Position numbers and translations under genes: made by a program. A model generated the notes under the pieces. The model saw only the letters and a list, made by a program, of their open reading frames with translations, was not told the DNA's origin and searched no databases. A stretch of DNA of 64,000 nt, from assembly GCA_002964805.2 (NCBI GenBank), contig PUDQ02000032.1, forward strand, positions 1,116,001 through 1,180,000, in the 5' to 3' direction. The DNA is from Trametes villosa. Its lineage: Eukaryota > Basidiomycota > Agaricomycetes > Polyporales > Polyporaceae. This document shows positions 44,205-55,175 of the stretch, one piece after another. The first letter of the stretch is position 1, and every line of letters starts with the position of its first letter.

Positions 44205-46935
44205 TCACTGCTGCGCGAGCCGACGGGCAAACTCGATCAAAGCACTGCGAAATCATGGTCACTGTGAGCATCGAGGACGTCCCATGAACAGCGGGACATA
44301 CCGCGTTGGTCGGCCCGTCATGCCCTTCTCCTGGTATGCCGTTCCCCGCGACGCCTGACACGTCCTATCTATCAACGACGCACGGATAGCCGTGAAAGAG
44401 TAGTGCACGTACCTCCATAGACCCGGCGATGTCGACGTGCGCCCACCGGATGGCCGGCTCGTCAGCACCGTTGGCAGGCTCGACGCCCTCGACGAACGAC
44501 TTGAGGAAAAGCGCAGCTGTGCAGCACCCTGCGCGGGAGCCACCAGTCTGGGAACGCCATGCACGTCAGGGAACGAGCCGGGAGTATATGTGAGAAGGGA
44601 GAACAGACGTTACAGAGGTCCGCGTTGTGTCCGTAGATCTGCGGGCCGTACTCTTCGTCGAGCGGCATGCGCCAGAAACGGTCGTGCTCGCGCAGACCCG
44701 CGACGTGAAGCTCTTCCCAGAGCGAGTCGGAGTTCTGGGACGGAACGCGTGGTCAGAAGGTAACTGCGGGTTGCAGCAGCGGGAACATACGGTGAAGACG
44801 CCAGAGTAAACCTCGCCCAGGCCATAGTCCATGGAGCTATTCACACACTTTAGCTATTGCCTTGATGCTGTACTCGGTTTGAAACCTACCCGGTGAGAGT
44901 CGCGACATCGATGAGCGTCTTCGGCTTGAACTCCGTCGACCCGTAGTAGATCGCATCTACCCGTCAAGGTCAGCGAGAGGATAGAGAGAGTCGCTGTCAG
45001 GGTATGCGCTTACCAGACAAAACCAACCGGCCCTCAGCGTCGGTGTTGTCGATCTCGACAGACTTGCCGTTCATCGCGTACACGCTGCAGAGCCTCGGTT
45101 AGGAGTCTACAAAGTTCGCGCAACCGAGGACGTACATGTCTCCAGGCTTGTTCGCCGCGGGACCGGGCATGTTCTCGGTGAGGGGCGTGAGCACGACCAG
45201 ATTGATGCTAGACGGGTAGTATGAGCGCATAGACGGACGAACATTGAGAACATACGTACGGGACCTGGAGCTGTGCGATCGCCAGGGCGGCCGCGCAGAC
45301 AGTCGCAGCGCCACCCATATCTCCACGCATGAGAGACATGCCCTATCGCCACCAAAATCAGCTGCAGTCGGAAAAGCAGCAAGGACAAACTCACAGCGGA
45401 GGGCTTGATGGAGATACCTCCAGAGTCGAACGTGATGCCCTTGCCGACGAAGACGACCGGCGCCGCATCGGCCGCTCCGCCCTTGTAATGGCTGAATAGA
45501 TGTCAGGCCCACCAAGACTGGGTAAGGCTGGATAGCTGCTCACATCTCGAGGAATTTGGCGGGCTCGGTGGCGCCCTTGGTCACGGAGAGGAACGTGTTC
45601 TAACAGTTGTGTCAGGATACTGTAGCGTAGGATGCATGTTGCACTTACCATACCCTTCTTCGCGGCCCATGCTAGAACACTAGATGGTGAGCTTGTGCGC
45701 ACTCGGCAGCGTCGTCAACGTACCTGCATCGCGGACAATCACCTCCACCTTCTTGACGCCGGCGAATTCTGTCTTGACACGCTCTGTGAAGGCCTACGTC
45801 GGGTCAGCATTCATATTCACTTCACGCCGAGACATCTGCGACGCGCAGCTCTCAGAGACGCGGCCAGATCCGTCTTGAATCTGTGTGCGGTATGCTTGAG
45901 ACACAGTGCAGGTCAAGCATAGGACAAGGACGGCGTGAGGCGACAACCACAATATTCCTCTGATTGAATGTCTTTGCCATTCTCGGCCCAACGCACCGAT
46001 CAACTTGAGAACGACAGCGCACATATTCACTGGGAGATAGCATCGGTAGGATACATACCCCGGACGTGACAAGGCACGAGGGTGTGTACCTCACATACGC
46101 CCGCACCCGCAAGGCGTTGCTCACAGATAATCCAGTATCCATGCGAGCCGTACCTTCTTAGTACGTACACTCTACCGCTGGAACCCTCGTTCCAGGATCG
46201 TGGTCATGTGTTCTTTGACAGAGAAACTGGCCACTGCATTCACATACACACATATTCATAGACTCACCGTGGGTGTTATGATATTCGCGGGGAGCTCCAT
46301 GAGCGTCCGGGCAAAGTTCTGCGCCTTCGCATAAATGACACCAGTCTCCCAGTCCTTGTCCGACGTCAGCGGAGACAGGTTGAGCTTCTTAGGGAGAGGT
46401 TCCGAGAGGCGAGGATCGAAGGGAGAGGTCGGCTTTGTCTTCAGGTTGAAGTTGTACGCCGCGAGGTGGGCCGCGACCGCTGCAGCCCGGTTATTCGTCG
46501 ACACGTAGGTCTCATGGATACTGAGAGCATACCTGCAGCATGCGCATCTGCAGACGCGTCGACCGCAACGTTGCTCCCCTGCACGCCCTCGCCCAGGTCG
46601 CGCACTTTCTTGACAGCGCTAGCGACAGCCTGGCGCACGACCTCGCGGCGCTCGTCGCCCTTCTTCTGCGTGAACTTGTCGCCGAGCGACGTGAGCGCGG
46701 TGATCGTCTTCTCCTTGGGAGCGCCGTAAAACAAGTGGGTCGTGCCTGCTTTCGCAGGCTTGGACTCGAAGGCGGCCGGGGTGGACTGCCAGAGCTTCGC
46801 AGCGTCGACGCCGGTGTCGGCGGCCGCAGACGGCGCGTTGGGGTCGATGGGGAGCACGTAGACCTTCGACGACATGGTCCTGAGGAACGTGGAGGAGCGA
46901 GAGAGGAGACGGGAGCCTGAACGAGCGAGCAGCAT
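44205..46935 (-). CDS. Leucine aminopeptidase, peptidase family M17
   Basis: M17 enzymes are hexameric metallo-aminopeptidases releasing N-terminal residues from peptides. Fifteen exons: 46935-46533, 46479-46268, 45793-45724, 45671-45649, 45599-45544, 45491-45395, 45342-45260, 45207-45136, 45084-45014, 44956-44890, 44836-44791, 44734-44609, 44547-44413, 44354-44302, 44244-44205. They total 517 codons, the usual length. Metal and active-site motifs are present: [29 protein letters not shown] and the hallmark [12 protein letters not shown], with the conserved C-terminal end [18 protein letters not shown]. Exon 4 is only 23 bp, and intron 2 (46267-45794, 474 bp) is far longer than the others. 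An ATG at 46875 (MSSKVYVLP) would give a cytosolic form. The upstream in-frame ATG at 46935 adds [20 protein letters not shown], an Arg/Ser/Leu-rich mitochondrial-type presequence. Confidence 0.95.
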
Positions 46936-47533
46936 CGAGGTCCACGCCAAATTATCTGCGCACACTTTCTCGCGGGAGGACCTCCCCCGTGCCGAGTCCG
47001 GCTTTCTCGGCTTTCTCGGCAACGCCTTCCCACGCAATCACGCGTCACATTCTATTCAATTCCGTGACAGGTCCGGGCGGGATGGTCGGGCCGCCCATGC
47101 TGTGGCAGTTGTAAGTCTTGGTCGCAATCTGCTCGCCCTGAAGTTAGAGACGAGGCAACGAGGGAGCATATTTCTACCCTATTGCTATGAGCTACTCACC
47201 ATGTGACTCTACCTCCCAATCTGACCCGGCTTTCGTGCTAACACGACTTACACCGGCAGTGTTTGGTTTTTCTCTCACAATCGAAGACGATGCAGATTCT
47301 TAACCTCGTCAATGTCTCCAAGATGAGAAATACTGAGGTATATATTATAATTCATTACTCTGAGAACCCGACTGTTCCCCCGTATCCCCAGAGGGAGGCA
47401 TATCTAGTTGAAATCATCCTTGTATGAGCCAACCTGATATGATGTAGTCAAGTGGAATCGGCGCACCATAATAACCCTAAAAAAGGTATGATGCCATCTT
47501 CCACCCGCTATACCGCACGCTCGTCCCAAGGCA
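46936..47533. other. Intergenic region
   Basis: About 600 bp between the aminopeptidase start and the end of the first secreted-precursor gene. An AT-rich patch (TATATATTATAATTC) lies near 47340-47353. No gene is supported. Confidence 0.5.
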
Positions 47534-47964
47534 CTACAGGAGGACGACCTCGCCCTGCACCGCACGCTTGATGAGGTTATGCCCATGCCCGGGCTCGGAG
47601 GCGTCCGTATCATCAGAGTCGCCACCGCCGGCCGCCGCGTGTCCATGGCGGCGCTGCAGTGCGTCCGCAGCCTCACCCTGGATGGCGCACTTCCTGTCGT
47701 GGTAGTTGCCGGGTACGACGAAACCAGTCCGCGAGGAGTTCTCCGCTCCGGCATCAGCGGCGTGTCCGTGGCGGCGTTGGAAGGTCTCCACAGCCTCCCT
47801 AGACTCGATCTCCTGCTCATACGAGTCAACAAGGTGAGATTAGAGGGGCATCGCGACGCAGTATGGCAGCCTGAGATACATACCACGGACGGGACGGGGA
47901 CGGGAGAGGCCAGAACGAGGGCCGCGAGGGTCGCGATGACGAGAGTGACAGAGAATGCGCGCAT
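47534..47964 (-). CDS. Secreted dibasic-site precursor peptide, KEP-like 1
   Basis: Two exons, 47964-47884 and 47812-47534, with a 71-bp intron give 119 residues. The start encodes a signal peptide (MRAFSVTLVIATLAALVLA, then SPVPVPS), almost the same as that of the neighbour at 48727-49239, with the intron at the equivalent place. The mature part has two imperfect repeats, EAVETFQRRHGHAADAG and EAADALQRRHGHAAAGG, each with an Arg-Arg site before HGHAA. A further Lys-Arg site follows PGHGHNLI, leaving a C-terminal AVQGEVVLL. Dibasic sites between repeats in a short secreted protein are the hallmark of fungal Kex2-processed precursors. Processing is inferred; no modifying enzyme is encoded beside it. 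Confidence 0.72.
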
Positions 47965-48726
47965 ACTGAGATGATTAGATGGGTATGGAATAGAAGTTTC
48001 GAGTCGTAGCGAGGGGAGAGATGCTGCAGTTGTTGTAAAAAGTTCGACGATGGCATCGTCCTCTTATACGACTCGCCTGGACAGGTAAGCGCCCCTATGG
48101 TCCGAAGGGCAGCATGAGGGCGAGCCCTCACCGACGCCCACCCGACGCGGGGCACAGGGAGGCGTCTCCGCCGAGCCTCAACACCTCGGTGTGCAGATCT
48201 GCCAACGAACTGTCAACTCCAACACTGCCCACCCGGGAATACAAGACGGTGCCCCTACCTTGCGTACCACCGACGCCGCGGGTGCACCGATCGCCGGTTG
48301 GGCGCCCGACGCCACCGGGGCACTGCAACAAGGAAGGGAGTGTCCCTACCGTACTGAGAAGAAGCGGTGTATGGTCATCGTCCGACAACTTGCAGAGCTG
48401 CCACTTCCAGCGCCCCGCGCGTACTCGGTCGGGGTGCCCGTTTGAACGTCCGCGCGGTCACCTTCGTCGCGAGTGAGACGGCGTTTAGCCTACTTGCGCG
48501 CAATTCGGTGCGGCTCTTCACACCGTGCAATATCGCAGCTTGCGGGCATAGAGGGTGCGGACACCAAAAGCGAACTGAGGTGCAATGCTCATTACAGCGC
48601 AGACATGAACTGCAGCCGCAGAAGAGCGTCGCGTCAGCATCAAGTGATCCTTGAGGACTGTTTGGAGCGAACTTGAACGTACCCACATCACCCTTGCGCC
48701 CTACTCGAAACTGTCCTTCGTCGCCC
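47965..48726. other. Intergenic region between the two precursor genes
   Basis: About 760 bp. It should hold the promoter of the first precursor gene and the 3' UTR of the second. Open frames are Arg/Pro/Thr-rich and unconvincing. Confidence 0.5.
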
Positions 48727-49239
48727 TCACGCACTGTATGCGCGCCCGTCGCGCCCGTTGCCATTGCCCCGGCGGCGGTCCCCATGCCCGTGCCCGTCAT
48801 CCTGGCGCCGCTCGTTGCTCCCGTTCCCGTCGCCCCGACGGCTCTCGTTACTGCCATTCCCATCGCCCCGACGACTCTCGTTACTTCCATTCCCGTCGCC
48901 CCGACGGCGTTCATCGTGTCCATTGCCATCGTTCCGGCGACGTTCGTTGCTCCCATTACCGTCGCTGCGACGGCGCTCGTCGTGTCCGTTCCCGTCCTGG
49001 CGGCGTCCGAACGATACGACGCCTCCGGCAGCAAGGTTATGCCCATGTCCGGGGTCTTCCTGGCGCCGCGCAACGAAGCCCGTAGAGGACACGTCCTGTA
49101 TGGAGTCATTGTCAGTGATGGGCCAAGGACACGGCGGGGTGATATCAGAGGTGCGCACCGTGTACGCAGAGGGAACGGGGGCGGCAAGGGCGAGCGCGGC
49201 GAGAGCAGCGACGACGATGGTGGCGGAGAACGCGCGCAT
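48727..49239 (-). CDS. Secreted tandem-repeat precursor peptide, KEP-like 2
   Basis: The frame 49239-48727 encodes 170 residues unspliced. A canonical 63-bp intron (49158-49096, GTGCGC ... CACTGAC ... CATACAG) at the same place as in the neighbouring paralogue is likely removed, leaving 149. The signal peptide is MRAFSATIVVAALAALALA with a probable cut before APVPS. The PGHGHNL motif shared with the paralogue comes next, then eight 11-residue units to four residues before the end. The consensus is RR-x-DGNG-(S/H)-(N/D)-E-(R/S), each opening with Arg-Arg. Four units contain an N-G-S glycosylation sequon. Cleavage after the Arg-Arg pairs by a Kex2-type protease would release short Asp/Asn/Gly-rich peptides. 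No Tyr, Trp or Cys lies in the units, which argues against a ustiloxin-type cyclisation. Confidence 0.78.
   Translation of the reverse strand: MRAFSATIVVAALAALALAAPVPSAYTVRTSDITPPCPWPITDNDSIQDVSSTGFVARRQEDPGHGHNLAAGGVVSFGRRQDGNGHDERRRSDGNGSNERRRNDGNGHDERRRGDGNGSNESRRGDGNGSNESRRGDGNGSNERRQDDGHGHGDRRRGNGNGRDGRAYSA
48742..49005 (-). repeat. Eight tandem 33-bp units encoding 11-residue repeats
   Basis: Units run from codon 79 to codon 166 without gaps. The six central units keep DGNG; the seventh reads DDGHGHGD and the eighth NGNGRDG, so degeneration is at the C-terminal end. The DNA period is exactly 33 bp, consistent with growth by unit duplication in frame. Confidence 0.9.
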
Positions 49240-50679
49240 GTTGAATTTCGGTCGACGGTTGCGAGTCGTGGTGTTCAGTCGAAGAGAAGGTGCGGGAGTC
49301 GCTGTCTGGTTCTCTCAAGCGCAGGATCCTTTTATCCTCGTGAAAGTGCGCAACGTCGGGTCTCCGTAATGCAGCAGGCGTACCAGGTCTCGTGGGCTGT
49401 ATCGGGGCCTTCGCGTGCGCGCCGCTACGGTGCGTTTCACCGATCTCTGAACCTCCGAGGTAAGGCTCCTGCTGACATCGGCAGACCTTCCGTGAGGTAC
49501 GCTAGCCTGTACAGGGCGTCGCGGGCTTTGTGTGGTCCAATTGCGAGCATGTCGTCCGTCGCCAGTAACGCCACACAAATGGAAGTGGGAGTACGCCCGA
49601 CCGGCCCTCCGACTGCGCAAGCAGCCAACGCCCATGCCCGAGCGGAGGTGATCAAGCGGCTATCTTGCCACCAGACGGGAGCATTAGCTGCAACGCGTGT
49701 AGATGGCGGTGCTAGCCCTCGGCGGCGGTAGGCACGACGGTAGTAGTTGCAGTAAGCGTGCCTGAGCGGAGTTGTACCCAAAAGCGTGACCAATAGAACA
49801 AACGTCCTGCAGCTGTACTCATGCATATAGAACGTTAGTGAGCCTCGACAGAAAGTATGACAAAGCCACGCACCAGCACGACTAGTACGAGTTCGCGCGC
49901 GTCAAGAGAGCCATAAGGTCTGTAGCAACAACTTCCAGGCATTCCTGAGGAGGATACACGAGCCGACAATGCATGGGAGTAGCGATGTCAGCACTTTCGT
50001 GGTTCAAAATTCGAACGCCTTGCCGTGGCGATGGAGGTGAAAAAGTTACCTTTGGATAGCTTTGGATCTCGCCGGCCCCGCGAGTCGCGACGCGCGAGTA
50101 GGCGCTTATACGGTCGGAATTTGCCGGGTCATCGCGTTCAGGCCATGGGCGCTTAGACCTTGTCCTCCTCTCGTACCGCGTTGTGTCGCGTTGCAACTTC
50201 TCGGTTTCTCGCCTGGTTCTCGTTGCCAACTTGAGGAAACCTTCAACCTAGTACTCAGGCTCACTCAGAGACGGTCGCTAGCCCGTCGCATCACTCGTCG
50301 GACTACAACATACGGAGATTGAACTTATCACAGAACGGCGATGCCGTCGGAAGCCCCTGCTTGGTATGTGTGCACTTCTCCCCTTATTCAACGTCGTATG
50401 CGAGAACAAACGCTGATATGCCGCAACATCATTGTAGAACAACGCACCATGGATCTCGCTAACCTTGCAGACGTTCCTCGTTGCTCCATCATGCCGTGAT
50501 GTGCCGTTCAATATGGGCGCACTTGTCTTCTTATCCACAAGGGATGCTCAAGCGGGCTCGGGTCTGTTGCCCCATATCCACCAAACAACGCTTATATGCA
50601 CACGCCGCGAGAGTCATAAGAGTCGTGACTTGCGAGCTGACTTCCCCACACCTTCATCCAAAACACTCCACTCGTTACG
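49240..50679. other. Intergenic region, no supported gene
   Basis: 1.4 kb upstream of both the reverse-strand precursor gene and the forward F-box-like gene. No frame with domain motifs or a consistent splice pattern was found. Confidence 0.5.
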
Positions 50680-52888
50680 ATGTTCAGCGCAGGCACGCCC
50701 CACGTCGTGAACGGCTTGCCGTATCACCCGTACATTCACTATTCCCCTTCGGCCACGCCAGAGCCTGAGGAGATCCCCGATTCTTTGCTGTTCAAGGTCT
50801 ATCCTATCACTTGGGAAGAGACGTGGGAGCCGGTCTTCCGCGCCGTCCTTTTCTACTTGGATTTGGAACACGTTATGCGCATGCGCAGGGTGCGTTTTGA
50901 CATGGACACAAAGAGCTACGAATATCGACGCTGACTGGCGGGCTTGCTCCAGGTCTGCAAGTTCCTGTACTACGCCACGCACAGCCGCTCTCTATGGGCC
51001 TCCCTCCTCCGTCGCGCCGACCCAGCCTCTCTCCCACCGCTCGCACCAGTGGGCGAGATCGGACCGCTGCAGGACGGAGTGCCCGAGTACCTCACCGCGC
51101 TCACCATCGAGCGCATCCTCGTTCGTGGCGCGTCCCTCCGCACCAACTTCTCCCGCGCGTGCCCGCGCCCGTTCCGCATATGGACGCACGAGACGTTCGC
51201 GTACATGCAGGACATGGTGCTTCTCCCAGGGAGCGAGCACCTGATCGCCGTGCAGCGGAATGTGAGGACGAAGAAGTGCAACATCGTGTTGTACAAGCTC
51301 GACTGCCACCACGACGCGGAGGCGATGGTGTCGCTCCCGCTGGCCGGCGAGCCTATCGACGGCACGCTACGCGCGAAGTACATGACGGTCGGAGGCGTCC
51401 TCGGCATGACCGTCGTTTGCGTGCAAAAGCTACTCGCAGAACATAGGTGAGCTTCTTCTACCGTACGATTTAGTACGCCCAAGCTGAGCTTAGCTCCTTG
51501 TAGCACTCCGGACGGAACGCCGGGTGCCACCATGGCGTACGAATGCTGCGCCGCGCACCTTTGTCTCGATACCATGGAGAAGCTTGCGGTAGTCTACCCC
51601 CCAGACTCACCGCGATACCTGTGGCTATCCGACACGCTGCCACCTGCCAGTCGAGGACTCGTGATGCCCGCTCCTTCGGTATGCCCGATCCGTGCGCCTG
51701 CGCTTGGGATGCTGTTCGGTAAGCCGTATGCGGTGTACGCGGTGGAGTCGGGGCGCAACACCAGCGAGCTGTGGATGCAATGCCTGGAAGGAGGAAAAGC
51801 GACAGTGATGCCTGTTGCGGCACCTGTGTTGAACGACAACTTCTATGACTATATGGTGGGTACACGCTCGGAGTGTCTCCGCAAAACGGCGCTGACGGGC
51901 TTTCATCTGTGCAGGAGTGGCGGATTGAGGCGTTGCGCGTCCTGCCGGATCAGCGTCACATACTCGTCGACTCGCAGTACATTTTTTCAACATATGGGGA
52001 ACCCTCTAATCTCTCCCCGGCGGAGCTAATGGCACACAGGATCGATATCCTCCCCGTTACACTTCGGAAGCAACCCGCCATCACGACGCCGACCCCCGCG
52101 CCCGACGTCCTCATCCACTACATCTCTGCGACCGGGCATGAGGTGCGCATCGCCGAGGTGCAAACTCCCTTCCCTCCCCAACATTCCCTCTATGCTGCCT
52201 CGGGCCTCAAGCCAGCAACCACAAACCACACAACCCACGTCTTCGCCCACGCTCCGCTTGAAGAGACTCCAAGGGACGCGGACGCAGTCCGACCCCCCAC
52301 CCTGAGAATCACGCAGAAGGACTACCACCACGTCGACTTCTTGACCGAACTCAACCACAACTTCGCGCACCCCGACGCCCCCCGCGCAGGCGACGAGGTG
52401 CGCCTCCTCCCGGGCGCGCAGCATCCGCTCCTCTACAAGGTGCTCGCGGTGAAGCCCGACCCGGCGCGGGAGGACGCGCCGCCTGAGTGCGTGCTCAGCA
52501 TGCACCTGTACCGCGGCGAGGACACGGGCCACCCCGACAACGGGCTGCGCGGCGTCGTCGAGCGCCTCGCGTGGAGCGGGCGCGACCCGACGGTGGGCGC
52601 GCTCGCGTGGGACGACACCGTCGGGCGGCTCGTCGTCGCGCACCCCATGCGCACGTCGTTCAAGGTCTTCGACTTTGCGCAGATGCCGAAGCTGGGTGAG
52701 TGCGCTCTCGAGCGGTGTGCAGCGCGATTCGCAGGGCTGACTCGTAGTGCTTCTTTGCAGATGCGCACGGGGACCGCTGGCCGATCCCTCTGGAGAGGGT
52801 GACTGAGAATGGCCCGCCGCGAGCGCGGCTGTTGCGCACCCCGTTTGAGCCATACCACAGACCGGGCGCATTGCGCTCCGTATATTAA
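50680..52888 (+). CDS. F-box-like protein with large unknown C-terminal region
   Basis: Five exons, 50680-50889, 50953-51446, 51504-51855, 51915-52695 and 52761-52888, give 654 residues, all junctions in phase. The N-terminus carries an F-box-like helix set (RAVLFYLDLEHVMRMRRVCK, then FLYYATHSRSLWASLLRRAD), the usual arrangement in mushroom F-box proteins. The remainder is beta-rich with repeated strand-like segments (MVLLPGSEHLIAVQRN; LGMTVVCVQKLL; RVLPDQRHILVDSQ; GRLVVAHPMRTSFKVFDF) resembling a propeller-type domain. It is not an obvious WD40 protein. It is presumably a ubiquitin-ligase substrate receptor, by analogy only. Confidence 0.8.
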
Positions 52889-53431
52889 CCCCCGACTCTT
52901 CGATTGCGCCAGGTTATCGTATGTAATACTAATACGAGAAGAAGCATTCTTAATCACTTGACAAGCTTATGGACATGAAGATGACCTTGTTGCAGGAGAC
53001 GACGAACAATGTTCGCGCGGGACCGCAAGCAGTGGCGTGCGCGCGATAGCAAGAACGGCCTTTTCTCGATGCGGGAACGTGGATCCGCGGGCGGCCGTTT
53101 CGTGGTAGTCGACCATCGAGTGTGTATCTTTAGACTTTCACACGAGCGGCTTGTTTTTGGTGGTTCATCGACATCCGATAACGGGGGCAGTCGCTCGATG
53201 CGTAAGCCGTATGCGACTGAAGCCCCTCGCCTTCACGCCCTCGTCCTGCATTGCTCACTCGCGGCTGCTCGGCGTACAATATCCGCTCGTACGAGTGTTG
53301 CTCTATCTCGACCGGGAGAAGCCTTCTGCCGTGAAATTCAGCCGTATACACGGTACGTCCGCCCATACTGCATCTATACCGACTACAGCGCGCTCATAGC
53401 TCTCGAACCCGACGTATTCGTCTGCCCAGGG
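52889..53431. other. Intergenic region
   Basis: About 540 bp. Translation in the frame of the following F-box gene stays open upstream to 53009, so a longer N-terminus is possible, but the extra part has no similarity to its paralogues. Confidence 0.45.
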
Positions 53432-54798
53432 ATGCCACAACCTCAGGCTGACGGCGTTTCCGAATCCCAGCGTCACCTCTCTGTACCGACCTTCACAGGG
53501 GGCTGGCGTTTGCCAATGGAACTATGCGAGGCCATCATGAGTGCGCTCTTGGACGATGGTCATTCAACACCCCACCGCCGCAATTGGCGCCTCTCGTTCT
53601 CGTGGCAAAAGGCGCTCTGTGCCTGTGCTCTCACCTGTCGCGCGTGGCGACCATGGGCTCAGCATCTCCTCTGGATGGCGCCCGTACTCGTCTTACAAGA
53701 ACAAATTGACAGGTTCCCCGCGGTCGCTCGCGATGCAGCCCGGTCACGCACAGTCTCACTCCTTCTCGGCGCACAGGGCGCTCCGCCCGGTCCAGACATG
53801 ATCAAACTCGCTGGGGCAAACGAGCTCTTTTTCCTGTCTTTCCCCAATCTCCGACTCTTTAAGTGCTACGAAGTGCGGTTCGACTTTGGCCCCAGCAGCC
53901 GGATCCTGCGCATGGGGCTGCCTTTCTTCGAGAGTGTGACTACGCTACATCTCCAGCATTGCATTTTCTCTTCCTTGAGGTCCATGCTCGACATCGTGTG
54001 GGCCCTCCCGAACCTCCACTCGCTGCACATGTATTCTTACATGCTTCAGAAACGGCCAACGAACACAGAAGTCACGCGTGCAGCCGCCCCATGCGTCCAC
54101 GTCGGCGGGTGTCGGAATCTCACCTCGCTCGCCATAGATCGCACGGTACGCATACCAGATCCCGTAGCTTCCTGAACGAGACGTCTCACTCGATTTCTTC
54201 CAGACTCGGCACCGTGGTATAAACCGGCCGATCTCGGGAAGTGCTTTCGGCCGTGCCGTTACGGACTTGAAGATGTCTGTCAATCGTGCACGTGAGTACA
54301 ATCGTAGCTTGTGACATATGTATGTCGACATACTTACACTACCTCATTAATCCAGAAGACCTGAGAGGGTTTCTCGCCGGTGCCTTTCCTGCACTCCGGT
54401 CGATACGTGCCCGGTACGATGTCGTCGAATACCCAATCGGAGAGGTGGATGGGACGGTGGTCCAGTTCGAGCCCTGCCTCCACTTGATTGCCGCGAGCCG
54501 GACGAAACACGGAACGCTGAATGCAGTCATCATCGAACGCGTGCACGACGTAGACGACGCCAGTTGCTGCGCGGAGCTCGTGGGGCCCACCGAGGAGGGG
54601 AGCGTCCCCAAGGAGCAACTACTGGAGTTCCTATCCGGATTGGAGGGACTGACGATCCGTTTGGACGAGTGCGGTGACCCGGGCAGATGCGCGACCTACA
54701 TACTTGCGACCTTGCCCAGCGCGCGGGAGATTCTCCGGTTTGAGTATCGTGACTCCTCGATGAGTGTGTGGAGGGGATACCAGCCCCCGCCCACGTAG
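53432..54798 (+). CDS. F-box/LRR-like protein 2
   Basis: Three exons, 53432-54145, 54204-54291 (88 bp) and 54356-54798, give 414 residues. F-box-like start: LPMELCEAIMSALLDDGHS ... CACALTCRAWRPWAQHLLW. LRR-like segments: FPNLRLFKCYEVRF; LPFFESVTTLHLQHCIF; IVWALPNLHSLHMYS. Exon 2 encodes the conserved core ISGSAFGRAVTDLKMSV. Exon 3 has FLAGAFPALRSIRARYD, ASCCAELVG, LLEFLSGLEGLTIRLDECG and RCATYILATLPSAREILRF. It is closest to the member at 56903-58230 (identical ELCEAIMSALLDDGHS). The ATG could also be at 53516. Confidence 0.86.
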
Positions 54799-55175
54799 TA
54801 TTGTTATTCGTCGGTACGTTCGTCTATCCGTGCATGCGTCGATGCCCGGGCGAAGGCTTACAATCACTACACCTACCAGTACTCCCGTCGAGCTGCTTGA
54901 GCCGTAGAACGTCTCGCAAGTCGGGCCGGACGGAGTACCCATACGCGACGCAGGTCCTCGATGAACATGATCACAAGCTAACCGAGCCCCGGAGATCGCT
55001 GGCACAAGCTCCTCTGACAGAGCAGGTTGGCTTCCCCTCTTCTGCTTACTCTCTCGATTTTCGTTTCGGAGCGATTTTTTCAAGCCATACCAGCTTCGCC
55101 TCCTTGAGCGTATGGCTGCGAGGCTGTCAGCTCGACTAGTATAGAAGAATGCACTGGTGGAAAGGATAGCTCGCA
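54799..55175. other. Convergent 3' intergenic region
   Basis: 377 bp between two converging F-box genes; nothing recognisable. Confidence 0.5.

Noticed and set aside
48375..49187. Long reverse-strand frame of 270 codons overlapping the repeat precursor
   Set aside because: It lies in another frame of the repeat array (Met/Gly/Ala/Thr repeats without a signal peptide) and extends into sequence without coding character.
48673..49731. Forward frame of 352 codons antisense to the repeat precursor
   Set aside because: Its PVAP(T/V)-type repeats are the antisense reading of the 33-bp array. The reverse frame has a signal peptide and a paralogue, so the forward one is taken as a shadow.
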